A DNA stretch of 64,000 nucleotides from Bordetella sp. 02P26C-1 (GTDB taxonomy: Bacteria > Pseudomonadota > Gammaproteobacteria > Burkholderiales > Burkholderiaceae_B). The position numbers were made by a program, and so were the translations under genes. The DNA is taken from contig NZ_WSJB01000012.1 of assembly GCF_009763255.1 (NCBI RefSeq), positions 62,001 to 126,000 of the forward strand, in the 5' to 3' direction. The notes below the pieces were generated by a model. The model did no database searches. It was not told where the DNA came from and was given only the letters and a program-made list of their open reading frames with translations. Of this stretch, positions 34,759-45,048 are shown piece by piece. Numbering within the stretch: the first letter of the stretch is position 1; each line of letters begins with the position of its first letter.

Positions 34759-34796
34759 GAGCCGGACGGCGGCTTGTCCGGCCGCTGTCCGGGCTC
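34759..34796. terminator. Bidirectional GC-rich hairpin between convergent genes
   Basis: GAGC-CGGAC-GGCGGC pairs with GCCGCT-GTCCG-GGCTC (one mismatch and one bulge) around a short loop. It lies between the ends of the DUF2239 gene and the autotransporter gene. There is no T run on either side, so it may act with Rho or as a transcript-end stabiliser. Confidence 0.5.
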
Positions 34797-34807
34797 GTGG
34801 CGACTGA

Positions 34808-37800
34808 TTACCACCGCCAATTCACGCCCACTTTGCCATTCCAACCATCGGCTTTGGCGCCCGCGAAGGTTTCCTGATAGGCGCCGGACGCGTAGATACT
34901 CATTTTCTCCGTCGCCGTGGCTGACACGCCCAGCATGACCTGCATCCAGCTTCCACCAATATCGCTATTGAATGGCACATAGCCCGTTTCCGACGAAAAC
35001 TCGGTCTTCGGCTTGCCCAGGGCCTCATGCAACACGCTAAGCCGCGCAAAGATGGAATAGGCCTCGTCCTTTGCACTGCCTTTCCAATGGCGGCCCATCT
35101 CGACACCTACCCGGCCAACCAGCGACTCGACGTTCTTGAAGCGGACGTTGGCGGCACCGTCATGGGCGCTGTCGATATCGACCCATTGGTAGGTCAATTG
35201 CGCCTGCGGCTCGAGCACCCATTGATCGTTCAACTTAAAGGGGTAGCCGCCTTCCACATTGGCTGTCACGCCCCAGCCATCGGTGCGCATTTTGGGCAGG
35301 CCACGGTGCGAATCGCCCTCCAAGCGGTATTTGCTGACCATGAGGCCCGTATCCAGATACCAGTCCTGTGGACCGTGGTGCGTCCAGTAAGCCCCAAGCG
35401 AGTACGCCTTGACCTGGCCATTGCCCGCATCGTCACCGTTGTAGTGCTCCACCGTGGTGGTCGCTTCACCCATCGCTGCGGTGATCCCCACCATATCGCG
35501 ACTGCCATCGCTACGCTGCCGCCGCAAGAGGTCGGCGCCCAGTTGCATACCGTTAAACCGGTAATCATGCCGCGCGCCCTCGTTGCCGTAGATACCGTCA
35601 TCGGATCCCGCTCGGGTGCCCTGCGAACCGATATAGCGGCCCCAGACGCGGTTGCCACTAAGTGCCGCGCCGCGTTGAGCCTGTTCCAATGACCCCGAAC
35701 GCTCGGACAGGCTGTCTAGCAGAGAACGACCATACATCAGCACAGTCGGTGCAAGCGTGCCGTAGACCGAGACTTCGCGCCGGTAATCGGGTTGGCCGCC
35801 GGAAGCAGGTTCGCCACCAGACCCCGGTTGGCCACCAGAACCAGGCTGGCCTCCAGAACCAGGGTCGCCGCCCGAGCCAGGTTGGCTGGAACGCAGATAC
35901 CAGTCCTCCGGCGCACTGGCATCGACGCTGCCACGGTACAAGGTGTACTCATAAGGCCCGGCCACGACGGGGCCCGCCAACGCAAAACTTCCACCAGCCG
36001 TCCGCGCGCCGTCTTCGGCCCGGATCACAGCGATTCCGTTGCCCTGGGTATAGCCGCCTTCCCCGCCCATATTGCTTACGCGCAAGGCAGTGGAGCCGCC
36101 CGCCGATCCTTGTCGGATCACGATCTGATCCGAGGTTCCGCTGTCGCCGTTGAGCACGCTGTTCAGCGCGATCATGCCGTTGTTGCCGTTGTAGTCGCCG
36201 ACGATGTTCAAGCGGTTGCCAACGGCATGGCCGCCCAGCTGAATCAGCCCACTGTTGTCGAGCTTGCCAACCACGGTAAAGGCACCACTGTTGCTGAATC
36301 CCGGTAAGGCATCGGCCACGGAGATGGTCCCGCCATTGATCACGTTGCCGCTTACCGCCCCGTAACCGCCGAGCGTGGCGCCCGGATTGACCTGCACGCC
36401 ACCGCCACCCGATAGCGCGGCGCTGCTCTGCGGCGAATCGCCCACAATCAGCGCGCCTGCGGCGACCGTCGTCAAGCCTTGATAAGTATTGACGGCATTC
36501 AAGATCGTTGTGCCACCGCCGGCTTGTACAACCTGCCCCGTGCCACTGATCTGGCCATCGAAGTTCAACATGTCACTGCGGTTGAAGACGAACTTGCCGT
36601 CGTTGGCCACGTCGCCGACGATGCTACCCGTCTTGCCCCCATCGCCCAGTTGCAACGTGCCGTTCGTAATGCGTGTGCCGCCGGTATAGGAGTGATCGGC
36701 GGTCAGTACGGTGGTACCCGAGCCCTGTTGAACCAGAGCGCCACTGCCGCTCACCTTGCCGGTAAACATTAGGGCATCGCTGCGATTGAAGGCCAATACC
36801 CCGTTATTCGCCACATCACCTCGGATACTGCCGGTGGTGCCCCCATTGCCCAATTGCAACGTGCCACCTGCGATAGAGGTGCCGCCTTCAAAAGCGTTAT
36901 CGCGGGTGAGCACGGTGGTGCCGCTACCCTGCTGGACGAACGAGCCGGTGCCCGCCACCACGCCATCGAGCTCGAAAGTATCGCTGCGGTCGACCACCAA
37001 CGAACCAAAGTTCACGACGGTGCCGCGAATACTGCCGGTCTCGCCACCGTCGCCCAAGCGCAACGTACCGCGTTGAATCAGCGTACCGCCCGTGTATGAG
37101 TGGTCTTGGGTAAAGGTCGTCGTGCCCGTGCCCTGATGAACGACAAAACCCGAGCCATTGATATGCCCATCGAAGGTCACGTTATCGCTGCGATTAAACG
37201 CAAGCGCACCATCGTTGACCACGTCGCCTTGGATACTTCCCGAGGTGCCGCCGTCGCCGAGCTGCAGCGTGCCGGTGGCCAGAGGAATATCTACGGCGCC
37301 CGGCTGTACCCGGCCGGCGGTAATCGTGGTACCTCCGAGATAGGTGTTATTGCCGGTCAACACCAATGTACCTGGGCCGGCGCTGATCAAACCGCCAGTG
37401 CCGCTGATGACCCCACGTAAAACGTTAGTGGTGCCCGCACTTGCGACGATCTTTCCTGATTCGGCGGTGATGTCGATTCGCCGATTCGATTCCACGTTAC
37501 CCGCCAGCTCCAGAGTGCCGCCGGCGAGTTCAACGCCAGCGGTGCTGTCGCCCAAGGCGCCGTCTCTGAGGATGGTCAATGTCCCCGCTTGAATCACCGT
37601 GCCGCCGCGATGGCTGTTCGCCCCGGTCAGAATCGTAGTACCGCTACCTTTCTGCACGACCGAACCCGACCCGCTGATGTCACCGGCCAAGATCATGTCG
37701 TCGCGGCGATTAAAGGAAAGAGTCCCATCGTTCGTCACGTTGCCTTGGATACTGCCTGACGTGGCGCCGTTACCAAGTTCCAACGTGCCTTGTTCAATCG

Positions 37801-40800
37801 TCGTGCCACCGGTATAGACGTTGGTCGCCGTCAGGGTGAGGGTGCCCGGGCCGGTGTGGGCTAAGGAGCCGCTACCGAAGATTTGTCCGCCGAACTCCAT
37901 ATCGTTAGAACGATTGATGAGGAGTCTGCCTTGATTCGAAACATCACCCAAGATGCTGCCAGAGTCCCCGCCATCGCCCAATTGCAAGGTGCCGCCTGCG
38001 ATCAAAGTGCCGCCCGTGTAGGCGTTATTGGCGGTCAATATCAAGGTGCCGGGACCTTCCATGCGCAAGATCCCTTGACCTGAGATCACACCGCCAAACG
38101 TGCTGGTCGTGTCAGCATTGGTGATGATTTTTCCGACTGCGCTATTCAGCACCATCGCGCGGGCCGAGGTCACATCCCCCGTCAACTGCAGTGCGCCGCC
38201 GTCAAACACCACGCCGCCCTCGGCATCGCCCAGCGCGCGGTCAGTACCGATCGCCACCGTGCCAAATGCCAGCCGCGTACCGCCCTTATAACTATTGGCT
38301 GCAGTCAGCGTCAGCTTGCCGCCACCAGCCTGAATGACGCTACCGGTGCCACGGATCTCACCGCCGAAGGAGATATCGTCGCTGCGGGCAAATTCCAAGG
38401 TGCCCTCATTGTTGACATTGCCTGTGATGCTTCCCCGCGCATCGTTATTGCCCAACCGCAACGTACCCGCCTTGATGTCGGTTCCGCCTGCGTAGTCATT
38501 GTCTCCAAGCATCACCACCTTGCCAAGACCTGTAAGCTCCACCTTGCCGGTCCCGCTGATCTTGCCATCGAATGCAAGGAGGTCATTGCGGTTGAAGACC
38601 AGCGTACCTTCGTTGGCGACATTACCGGTGATGCTTCCTTGGTTTCCTCCATCACCGACTTGCAAGGTGCCGCTTTCAATTCTTGTGCCGCCGAAATAGG
38701 CGTTATTACCCGTCAGCGTCGTGATGCCCGGCCCCGTCTGCACGACAGACCCGGTACCAGTGATGTTGCCGGCAAACTGCGTGTTCTCCCCGATGTTAAA
38801 AATCAGGCTGCCATCGTTACGAACATCGCCCGTAATGCTGCCCGAGCCTGTCCCATTGCCGAGTTGCAGCGTGCCCTCATCGATCCAGGTGCCGCCCGTA
38901 TAGTTGTTCTCGGCAGTCAGGATCAGTTTTCCGGGACCACTCGCGATCAACCCCCCCTCACCGGAAATCTGCCCCATCCAGGTACTTTGCGTGTCTGCCT
39001 GCATGCTGATCGTCGACCGCCCGCTGGGAACATCAATCAGGGTGATCGCCCGCCGGGACTCGACATCGTCCGTCAGCGCCAATGTACCGCCCTCGATGGT
39101 CACGCCTGCGCCCTCGTCGCCAAGCGCGCGGTCTTGGTCAATAGAAACGGTCGAGCCCTGACGAATGATGGTGCCGCCGCGATACGCATTGTTGCCTGTC
39201 AGTACCAGCGTGCCGGCGCCCTCGCTGATTAGCGCGCCGGTGCCCGTGATGGTGCCTTGCCAGGAGCCCGTCACGCCTGCACTGGTAGAGATGGTCCCTT
39301 GCGCCGAGGTTATCGCTATGTTGCGCGCCGATGCCACGTTGCCAGATAACGCCAGCTTTCCTCCATCGAGGGTCACAGCACCGTTGGCATTGCCGAGCGC
39401 CTGGTCACTGTCGATGGAGAGCGTTCCCTCGCGAATGCTCGTCCCGCCCTGATAAAGGTTAGTGCCCGTCAGTACCAGCGTACCCGGGCCACGAACGCTC
39501 AGTCCTCCCGAACCTCCGATTACACCGTTAATCGTGCTGGTGGTGGCAGCGCCGGTCGTGATGGTCCCAGACCGATCACTTAACGCGAACGTTCGATCCA
39601 ATGTGACATCTCCCGCGAGTGCAAGAGTGCCTCCGTCGAGCGCAACCCTTCCTCCTGCGCCTAACGCGGAATCGTTGCTGATGGACACTGTCCCGTCTTG
39701 TATTGTCGTGCCACCCTGATAGGAATTATTGCCCGTCAGTATTAATGTGCCTGGGCCACGACTAGTGAGCTCGCCCTGGCCTGAGATCTCACCGCTCATC
39801 GTGCTGGTCGTCCCTGCGGCGGTGGCGATCGATCCCGACGCTTGCGTCAGAATGATGTCGCGCGTCGATGTCAGGCCGGCCAAAAGTTCAACACTTCCGC
39901 CATCGAGCGTGAGATCGCCGTCTTTGCCCAATGCGCCGTCCTGACTAATGGCAACCGTACCGAATTGGATCAACGTGCCGCCGGTATAGGAGTTCTCGCC
40001 GGTCAGAGTCAGCGTGCCGCCACCGATGTGCTCGACATTTCCGGAGCCGCTGATCTCTTTGTCAAAAGAAAAATCACCGCCGCGACCGAAGACCAGCGTC
40101 CCGTCGCTGATCACGTCCCCCTTGACGCTGCCAGTGTTCGAGCCATTGCCCAGTTGCAGCCTGCCGTCGCGAATGTGCGTGATGCCCTCGTAATCGTTAT
40201 CTGCCGTGAGCACGAGCGTGCCCCCGCCACTCACGGTCAGCCCGCCATTGCCGGTGATCCGGCTATTGAATTGATTCGTGGTCCCTGCGTCGGAACGAAT
40301 CTCGCCTGACTCGTTCGTGATGATGACCGAGCGGTCTGACGTCACGTTCGCGGTTAACTGCAGAACGCCGCCGTCAAGTGTTAGTGCACCAGAGGCCATG
40401 CCTAGGGCTTGATCGTTACTGATGGCGATCGTTCCCCCGCTGATTCGCGTTCCGCCGGCATAGTCATTCGCACCGCTTAAGTTGAGTGTGCCGCCGCCGG
40501 TCTTGAGCAGGCTGCCCGAGCCGTCAATCTTGCCGTCCAGCGTTATCGCATTCGCGCGATTAACAATCAGCTGCCCATCATTGCTCACGGCGCCCTTGAT
40601 GCTGCCCGTATTGCCGCCATCGCCAAGCTGTAGTTTGGCATCGGTGTCGATCCGCGTGCTGCCTTGATAGCTATTGTCCGCGGTGAACACGATCGTGCCG
40701 GGGCCTTCGATTGACAACCCGCCCTCGCCGGATATCACCCCACTGAACACGCTCGTCGCTTCCGTACTCGATGAGACTGCGCCCCCGAACTCCCCAAGCT

Positions 40801-43774
40801 GAATCTCTCTCGCCGAAGTCACCGCCTCCATCAACGCCAGAGTGCCGCCATTAAAAGTTAAATTGCCGTCGAGACTGCCCAGCGCACGATCATCCCGGAT
40901 AGCCACCGTGCCTGAGTCGAAGGTCGTTCCTCCGCTATACGAGTTAACGCCATTTAGCGCCAGCGTACCCCGGCCACTGAAAGTCAAGCCGCCTTCACCG
41001 GATATCGTCCCATTCAGCTCGCTATTCTTGCCGGCATCGGTGGTGATGGTGCCGTAGCCCTGGGTGACCTTGATCTCCCGGTTCGACGTCACGTCATCGG
41101 TCAATCGCAGCGTGCCACCTTGGAACGTGAGTGCCCCACTGACATCCCCTAGCGCATCGTCGTTATCAATGGCGATTGTGCCCAAGCTGATGACGGTGCC
41201 GCCGACATAGCTGTTGCCGCTGCTCAATGTAAGTGTGCCGCTACCCATCTGGACCACATTGCCCGCACCACTTATCGTCCCGGGCTGCGCTATGTCATCC
41301 TGGCGATCAAAGATCAGCTGTCCGTCGTTTTTCACGTTGCCCTGGATACTGCCGGTCGTGCCGCCATTGCCGACCCGCACGGTGGTACCGCTGCCAATCG
41401 TAGTGCCTCCCGTATAGACGTTATCGCTGGTGAGCACTAGTGTGCCTTGGCCGCTGCTAGTCAGGCCGCCACTGCCGGAGATCGTCCCATTGATTGTGCT
41501 GGTCGTGCCGGCATCGGCAATGAGAGTCCCTGATGCCGCCGTGATAACGATTTGATGATCCACCGTCACGTTATCGGTCAACTGCAGTGCCCCTCCGGCC
41601 AGCGTGAGCGCCCCTGAGACATCCCCCAGGGCTTCACCGTCACTAATGGCAATCGCTCCCTCGTTGATCCACGTTCCGCCAGCATACTCATTCGCGCCGC
41701 CCAAAGTCAGCGTGCCACTGCCGGTTTTAATCAGGCTGCCAGTGCCTATGATGTCGCCATTCAATCCAATGTTTCCCTGGCGATTAACGATCAGCCGTCC
41801 ATCATTGTCCACGTTACCTACAATGTTGCCGGTAACCCCGCCATCGCCCAGCTGCAACGTACTGCCGGTCTCGATCAACGTGTTGCCTTGGTACTCGTTG
41901 TCAGCGGTGAGCACCACCGTGCCGGGGCCCTCTATCTCCAACTGGCCAACGCCGGAAATCCTTCCATGGAATACGCTTGTAGCATCCGTGGTCGCGGCGA
42001 TTGTGCCGGTGTTGATCGACAACTCGATCGCTCTTTTCGAGGTCACAGCGTCCCTTAAGGCGAGCGTGCCGCCATCGAAGGTCAACGCACCGGTGGCGTC
42101 GCCCAGCGCACTATCAGCATTGATAGAGACCGTGCCGTTACGAATCGCAGTTCCTCCCTTATAGGAGTTATCGCCGTTGAGCACCAGTGTGCCCCAGCCG
42201 TCACTGATCAAGGCACCATCGCCGGAAATCGTTCCATTGAGCGTGGTGGTCATGCGGCGATCGGCAGTGATAGTGCCGGATGCCGCGGTGATAACGACGT
42301 CACGTTCCGACGTCACGTCATTGGTCAACTGCAGGGCACCGCCGGCGAGGGTAACGCGGCCAGTGCTCTCCCCCAAAGCACTGTCGGCGTTGACGGCGAT
42401 CACGCCCGCCTTGATGACCGTTCCGCCCCGGTAGGTATTGCCATCGGCTAGTTCGAGCGTGCCGGTACCGAGCTGTTCAAGACTGCCACTACCATCGATT
42501 TTGCCGCCGATGGAAATATAGTCACTGCGGTTGACTGCGAGCGTTCCGTTGTTGGTGACGTCATTTGTAATGCTGCCTGTAGTGCCACCATCGCCTATCT
42601 GCAATGTTCCCTGCGTGATGGTCGTCCCGCCGGTATAAGTATTCGTTCCGGTCAGAACCGTCGTGCCCGCTCCCGTCTGCCGGACTTTGCCTGTACCGTC
42701 TATCGTGCCAGCGTACGTGGCGGTATCTCCGCGGTTGAACGCCAGCGTACCGCTATTGTCCACGTCTCCGGTGATCGTACCGGTATCTCCGCCGGCACCG
42801 AGCTGCACCGTACCTGCGCCGGATATCGAGACGTCTCCGTGTACGGTGCCTGAGAGGGTAAGCGCAACGTTTTTTACATCAATGGCTATTGGAGTATCGG
42901 CTGGACTGTTTATATCCCCTGATAAGGTCCAAGAGAACACGCCCTCCAGATTGATCTCTTGGATATTATTGATGTTCCCAGTCAGCTTGGTAGCCTGCCC
43001 GTAATCGTCCAGATCCAGTGTGTTGTAGCCGGCACCGCCATCAATATCGCCGGTAATCGCGCCCCCCGTGGTAATGTGATCGTTGCCGGCGCCGAGCTTC
43101 AGACTCCCTTCTATGGTTCCCGAATTCACCAGGATCACAGCGCCGGACGATGCACTGGAATCGATGACGATATCGTCGCCGTGTGGCGCGACCCTCTTGC
43201 CGGTGCTAATCAGGCCAGAGTTATTGATGGTCGTAACAGTTGCTACGCCGTCGTCCCAAACTTTGATCGCCGCCGCGTTAGCGGCCGAAACAACGCCAGT
43301 CGAAGCCACGGTCAACGTGCTGCCACGACCCACCATCCCCACTGCGCTAGCATCGGGGGCAGTGCCGAGAGATTCGATAGAAGCATTCTGTCCAACATTT
43401 ATTTCGCTGTTGGCTCCCACTTCAACTGTGTTACGACCCTGGCCATAGCCACCCCCTCCGACGCTGGATGCCGAGTTTTTTATTGCACCTTCGCTTGCAA
43501 TCCATACGTCACCCCCGGTTCCCAAGCTTACCGCCGACTCATTTCCGATCGTCACTTCGCCGTTATCGACAAGCACACTCGTCTTGGGGGCAGTGTTCGG
43601 TCCGGAACCAAGCGTCGAAGACAGTTCGGTGTCGGAGTTACACGCTATATAGGTCGGCATAAAGTCACAGGACGCTGTTGCCGTTCGTAGATAGGCTCCA
43701 CCCGCCAAAGCTAATCCGATCATCGCGCTCAAGGTGTTGAGGCGGAACGCTTTCGAATATTTCACGGTTGCCAT
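34808..43774 (-). CDS. Giant type V autotransporter with beta-strand repeat passenger
   Basis: 2988 residues from the ATG at 43774. The extended N-terminus (MATVKYSKAFRLNTLSAMIG) is a Sec signal. The passenger is almost wholly built of autotransporter-associated beta-strand repeats. One class contains LQLGDGGxTGSIxGxVxNDG (about 15 copies) and one contains DxALGxxxGxLTLxGG (about 12 copies); both end in GTLxLTxxNxYxGGT. These fold as a right-handed beta helix outside the cell. After a Gly-Ser-Pro hinge (GSGGQP repeats) comes a pertactin-like linker and a roughly 280-residue outer-membrane beta-barrel ending GKVGVNWRW. Adhesion or aggregation is the usual role. No passenger protease site or catalytic motif was noticed. 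Confidence 0.93.
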   Translation of the reverse strand: MATVKYSKAFRLNTLSAMIGLALAGGAYLRTATASCDFMPTYIACNSDTELSSTLGSGPNTAPKTSVLVDNGEVTIGNESAVSLGTGGDVWIASEGAIKNSASSVGGGGYGQGRNTVEVGANSEINVGQNASIESLGTAPDASAVGMVGRGSTLTVASTGVVSAANAAAIKVWDDGVATVTTINNSGLISTGKRVAPHGDDIVIDSSASSGAVILVNSGTIEGSLKLGAGNDHITTGGAITGDIDGGAGYNTLDLDDYGQATKLTGNINNIQEINLEGVFSWTLSGDINSPADTPIAIDVKNVALTLSGTVHGDVSISGAGTVQLGAGGDTGTITGDVDNSGTLAFNRGDTATYAGTIDGTGKVRQTGAGTTVLTGTNTYTGGTTITQGTLQIGDGGTTGSITNDVTNNGTLAVNRSDYISIGGKIDGSGSLEQLGTGTLELADGNTYRGGTVIKAGVIAVNADSALGESTGRVTLAGGALQLTNDVTSERDVVITAASGTITADRRMTTTLNGTISGDGALISDGWGTLVLNGDNSYKGGTAIRNGTVSINADSALGDATGALTFDGGTLALRDAVTSKRAIELSINTGTIAATTDATSVFHGRISGVGQLEIEGPGTVVLTADNEYQGNTLIETGSTLQLGDGGVTGNIVGNVDNDGRLIVNRQGNIGLNGDIIGTGSLIKTGSGTLTLGGANEYAGGTWINEGAIAISDGEALGDVSGALTLAGGALQLTDNVTVDHQIVITAASGTLIADAGTTSTINGTISGSGGLTSSGQGTLVLTSDNVYTGGTTIGSGTTVRVGNGGTTGSIQGNVKNDGQLIFDRQDDIAQPGTISGAGNVVQMGSGTLTLSSGNSYVGGTVISLGTIAIDNDDALGDVSGALTFQGGTLRLTDDVTSNREIKVTQGYGTITTDAGKNSELNGTISGEGGLTFSGRGTLALNGVNSYSGGTTFDSGTVAIRDDRALGSLDGNLTFNGGTLALMEAVTSAREIQLGEFGGAVSSSTEATSVFSGVISGEGGLSIEGPGTIVFTADNSYQGSTRIDTDAKLQLGDGGNTGSIKGAVSNDGQLIVNRANAITLDGKIDGSGSLLKTGGGTLNLSGANDYAGGTRISGGTIAISNDQALGMASGALTLDGGVLQLTANVTSDRSVIITNESGEIRSDAGTTNQFNSRITGNGGLTVSGGGTLVLTADNDYEGITHIRDGRLQLGNGSNTGSVKGDVISDGTLVFGRGGDFSFDKEISGSGNVEHIGGGTLTLTGENSYTGGTLIQFGTVAISQDGALGKDGDLTLDGGSVELLAGLTSTRDIILTQASGSIATAAGTTSTMSGEISGQGELTSRGPGTLILTGNNSYQGGTTIQDGTVSISNDSALGAGGRVALDGGTLALAGDVTLDRTFALSDRSGTITTGAATTSTINGVIGGSGGLSVRGPGTLVLTGTNLYQGGTSIREGTLSIDSDQALGNANGAVTLDGGKLALSGNVASARNIAITSAQGTISTSAGVTGSWQGTITGTGALISEGAGTLVLTGNNAYRGGTIIRQGSTVSIDQDRALGDEGAGVTIEGGTLALTDDVESRRAITLIDVPSGRSTISMQADTQSTWMGQISGEGGLIASGPGKLILTAENNYTGGTWIDEGTLQLGNGTGSGSITGDVRNDGSLIFNIGENTQFAGNITGTGSVVQTGPGITTLTGNNAYFGGTRIESGTLQVGDGGNQGSITGNVANEGTLVFNRNDLLAFDGKISGTGKVELTGLGKVVMLGDNDYAGGTDIKAGTLRLGNNDARGSITGNVNNEGTLEFARSDDISFGGEIRGTGSVIQAGGGKLTLTAANSYKGGTRLAFGTVAIGTDRALGDAEGGVVFDGGALQLTGDVTSARAMVLNSAVGKIITNADTTSTFGGVISGQGILRMEGPGTLILTANNAYTGGTLIAGGTLQLGDGGDSGSILGDVSNQGRLLINRSNDMEFGGQIFGSGSLAHTGPGTLTLTATNVYTGGTTIEQGTLELGNGATSGSIQGNVTNDGTLSFNRRDDMILAGDISGSGSVVQKGSGTTILTGANSHRGGTVIQAGTLTILRDGALGDSTAGVELAGGTLELAGNVESNRRIDITAESGKIVASAGTTNVLRGVISGTGGLISAGPGTLVLTGNNTYLGGTTITAGRVQPGAVDIPLATGTLQLGDGGTSGSIQGDVVNDGALAFNRSDNVTFDGHINGSGFVVHQGTGTTTFTQDHSYTGGTLIQRGTLRLGDGGETGSIRGTVVNFGSLVVDRSDTFELDGVVAGTGSFVQQGSGTTVLTRDNAFEGGTSIAGGTLQLGNGGTTGSIRGDVANNGVLAFNRSDALMFTGKVSGSGALVQQGSGTTVLTADHSYTGGTRITNGTLQLGDGGKTGSIVGDVANDGKFVFNRSDMLNFDGQISGTGQVVQAGGGTTILNAVNTYQGLTTVAAGALIVGDSPQSSAALSGGGGVQVNPGATLGGYGAVSGNVINGGTISVADALPGFSNSGAFTVVGKLDNSGLIQLGGHAVGNRLNIVGDYNGNNGMIALNSVLNGDSGTSDQIVIRQGSAGGSTALRVSNMGGEGGYTQGNGIAVIRAEDGARTAGGSFALAGPVVAGPYEYTLYRGSVDASAPEDWYLRSSQPGSGGDPGSGGQPGSGGQPGSGGEPASGGQPDYRREVSVYGTLAPTVLMYGRSLLDSLSERSGSLEQAQRGAALSGNRVWGRYIGSQGTRAGSDDGIYGNEGARHDYRFNGMQLGADLLRRQRSDGSRDMVGITAAMGEATTTVEHYNGDDAGNGQVKAYSLGAYWTHHGPQDWYLDTGLMVSKYRLEGDSHRGLPKMRTDGWGVTANVEGGYPFKLNDQWVLEPQAQLTYQWVDIDSAHDGAANVRFKNVESLVGRVGVEMGRHWKGSAKDEAYSIFARLSVLHEALGKPKTEFSSETGYVPFNSDIGGSWMQVMLGVSATATEKMSIYASGAYQETFAGAKADGWNGKVGVNWRW
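35789..35878 (-). repeat. Five tandem 18-bp units encoding a GSGGxP hinge
   Basis: In coding order the units read GSGGDP, GSGGQP, GSGGQP, GSGGEP and ASGGQP. The 18-bp units are nearly identical and in frame, so slippage would change hinge length without frameshift. The hinge joins the passenger to the barrel-proximal part. Confidence 0.85.
36450..42830 (-). repeat. Coding repeat array of the autotransporter passenger
   Basis: Diverged repeats of two unit classes (roughly 55-65 and 80-85 codons) run through this interval in mixed order. Conserved cores are GDGG..TGSI, FNRSD and N-x-Y-x-GGT. Units vary at the protein level, but short DNA stretches recur, making recombination between units possible. 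Boundaries are approximate. Confidence 0.8.
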
Positions 43775-44150
43775 GTGTAGTCCGAATAGGAAACTGAGCG
43801 AGCAAGGTAGACAAAACCAAATCAACATTTGGTTGGCGCCGAACACCTGAGCGGCGAAGCACAAAGGTCAGCAGAAGCACCGCTCCAACGTCGAAATCGG
43901 TATGATATTAATTAATAAAGTCATATTATGACGATTGAAATGTCAGTTTGATTCATTAAATGTCAACTGTCAATAGGGCGCTGCCCTGACAGCTGGGGCC
44001 GAGTTCGCGTAGGCAGGCAGGCGCTGCCATGTAGATAAGAGCGCTATCTTGGCTGTGGGTTAGCACCGGTTGCTCGTTTTGCAACACACCTCTCTCCCCA
44101 TCAATTTCAGTACACTGGAGCCTTCACGCCCCTCTCTTGTCTGTTTTCTG
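43775..44150. other. Divergent intergenic region upstream of the autotransporter
   Basis: This 376-base region between the autotransporter and the methyltransferase has no convincing gene. It includes an AT-rich island around 43905-43965, unusual for this GC-rich window, with a perfect palindrome GTCATATTATGAC (43920-43932). Several TGTCA repeats lie at 43940-43972 (TGTCAGTTTGATTCATTAAA, then TGTCAACTGTCAA). These are plausible regulator sites for the autotransporter promoter. No specific regulator can be named. Confidence 0.5.
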
Positions 44151-44990
44151 ATGTCCTCAACGCCCGAAATCCGTCCCGATCAGTCGATCGAACTGCTCAA
44201 GGAACTCCATATCCTCACGCGCGACGGCAAACTGAACCAAGACAGCCGACGCAAGCTCAAACAGGTCTATCACCTGTTCCAGTTCATCGAGCCATTGCTA
44301 CAGGAGGTCAAGCAGGAGCGGGATGCGGTGACGCTGGTGGATCATGGCGCCGGTAAGTCGTATTTGGGATTCATTCTGTACGACCTGTTCTTCAAGGCGT
44401 TGCATGACCAATCGCATGTCTATGGAATCGAGACGCGCGCCGATTTGGTGACGTCGTCTCAAGCGCTGGCTAGCCGACTTGGCTTTAGCGGAATGTCATT
44501 TTTGAATTTGTCGGTGGCGGATTCGATCACTTCGGACGCCTTGCCGGCGCGGGTGGATGTGGTCACGGCACTGCACGCGTGCAATACGGCGACGGACGAT
44601 GCGATCCGTTTCGCTTTGGCCAAGCAAGCGAAATTTATTGTCCTGGTGCCTTGCTGCCAGGCAGAGGTGGCGGCCGCATTGCGGCAAAACAAGAGCCGCG
44701 CCTTGGCAGACCCGATGTCTGAGTTGTGGCGTCGGCCGCTGCATACGCGCGAGTTCGGCAGCCAGTTGACGAACGTGCTGCGCTGCTTGCAGCTCGAGGC
44801 GCATGGATATCAAGTCAACGTTACAGAGCTGGTCGGATGGGAGCATTCGATGAAGAACGAACTCATCATCGCGCAGTACAAGGATCTGCCTCGTCGTAAG
44901 CCAGCGGAACGGCTGCACGAGATTTTGGATCGTGTGGGGCTGCCGGCGTTACGGGAGAGGTTTTTTACGGAAGAAGCTTTGACTCAGTAG
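44151..44990 (+). CDS. Class I SAM-dependent methyltransferase
   Basis: 279 residues. The Rossmann-type SAM site is VTLVDHGAGKSYLGFILYDL (motif I, near residue 60), followed by VYGIETRADLV (acidic motif II). DVVTALHACNTATDDAIRFA and IVLVPCCQAEV form the later motifs. The HACNTATD and VPCCQ blocks resemble the Methyltransf_32 (PF13679) group, which includes RNA- and protein-modifying enzymes; the substrate is unknown. ATG 44151 was chosen since upstream codons do not fit the family. It is convergent with a small lipoprotein gene and has no functional link to its neighbours that I can see. Confidence 0.8.
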   Translation: MSSTPEIRPDQSIELLKELHILTRDGKLNQDSRRKLKQVYHLFQFIEPLLQEVKQERDAVTLVDHGAGKSYLGFILYDLFFKALHDQSHVYGIETRADLVTSSQALASRLGFSGMSFLNLSVADSITSDALPARVDVVTALHACNTATDDAIRFALAKQAKFIVLVPCCQAEVAAALRQNKSRALADPMSELWRRPLHTREFGSQLTNVLRCLQLEAHGYQVNVTELVGWEHSMKNELIIAQYKDLPRRKPAERLHEILDRVGLPALRERFFTEEALTQ

Positions 44991-45048
44991 CGCGCCGCGT
45001 TTGGTGCTGGGAACGCACACCAATTATTCGTGCCCCCACCGGCGCAGC

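Noticed and set aside
35027-43690. Many long open frames on the plus strand opposite the autotransporter
   Set aside because: They mirror the repeat-rich GC coding strand, change frame repeatedly and show serine/proline/valine-rich antisense composition; no start signals or families.
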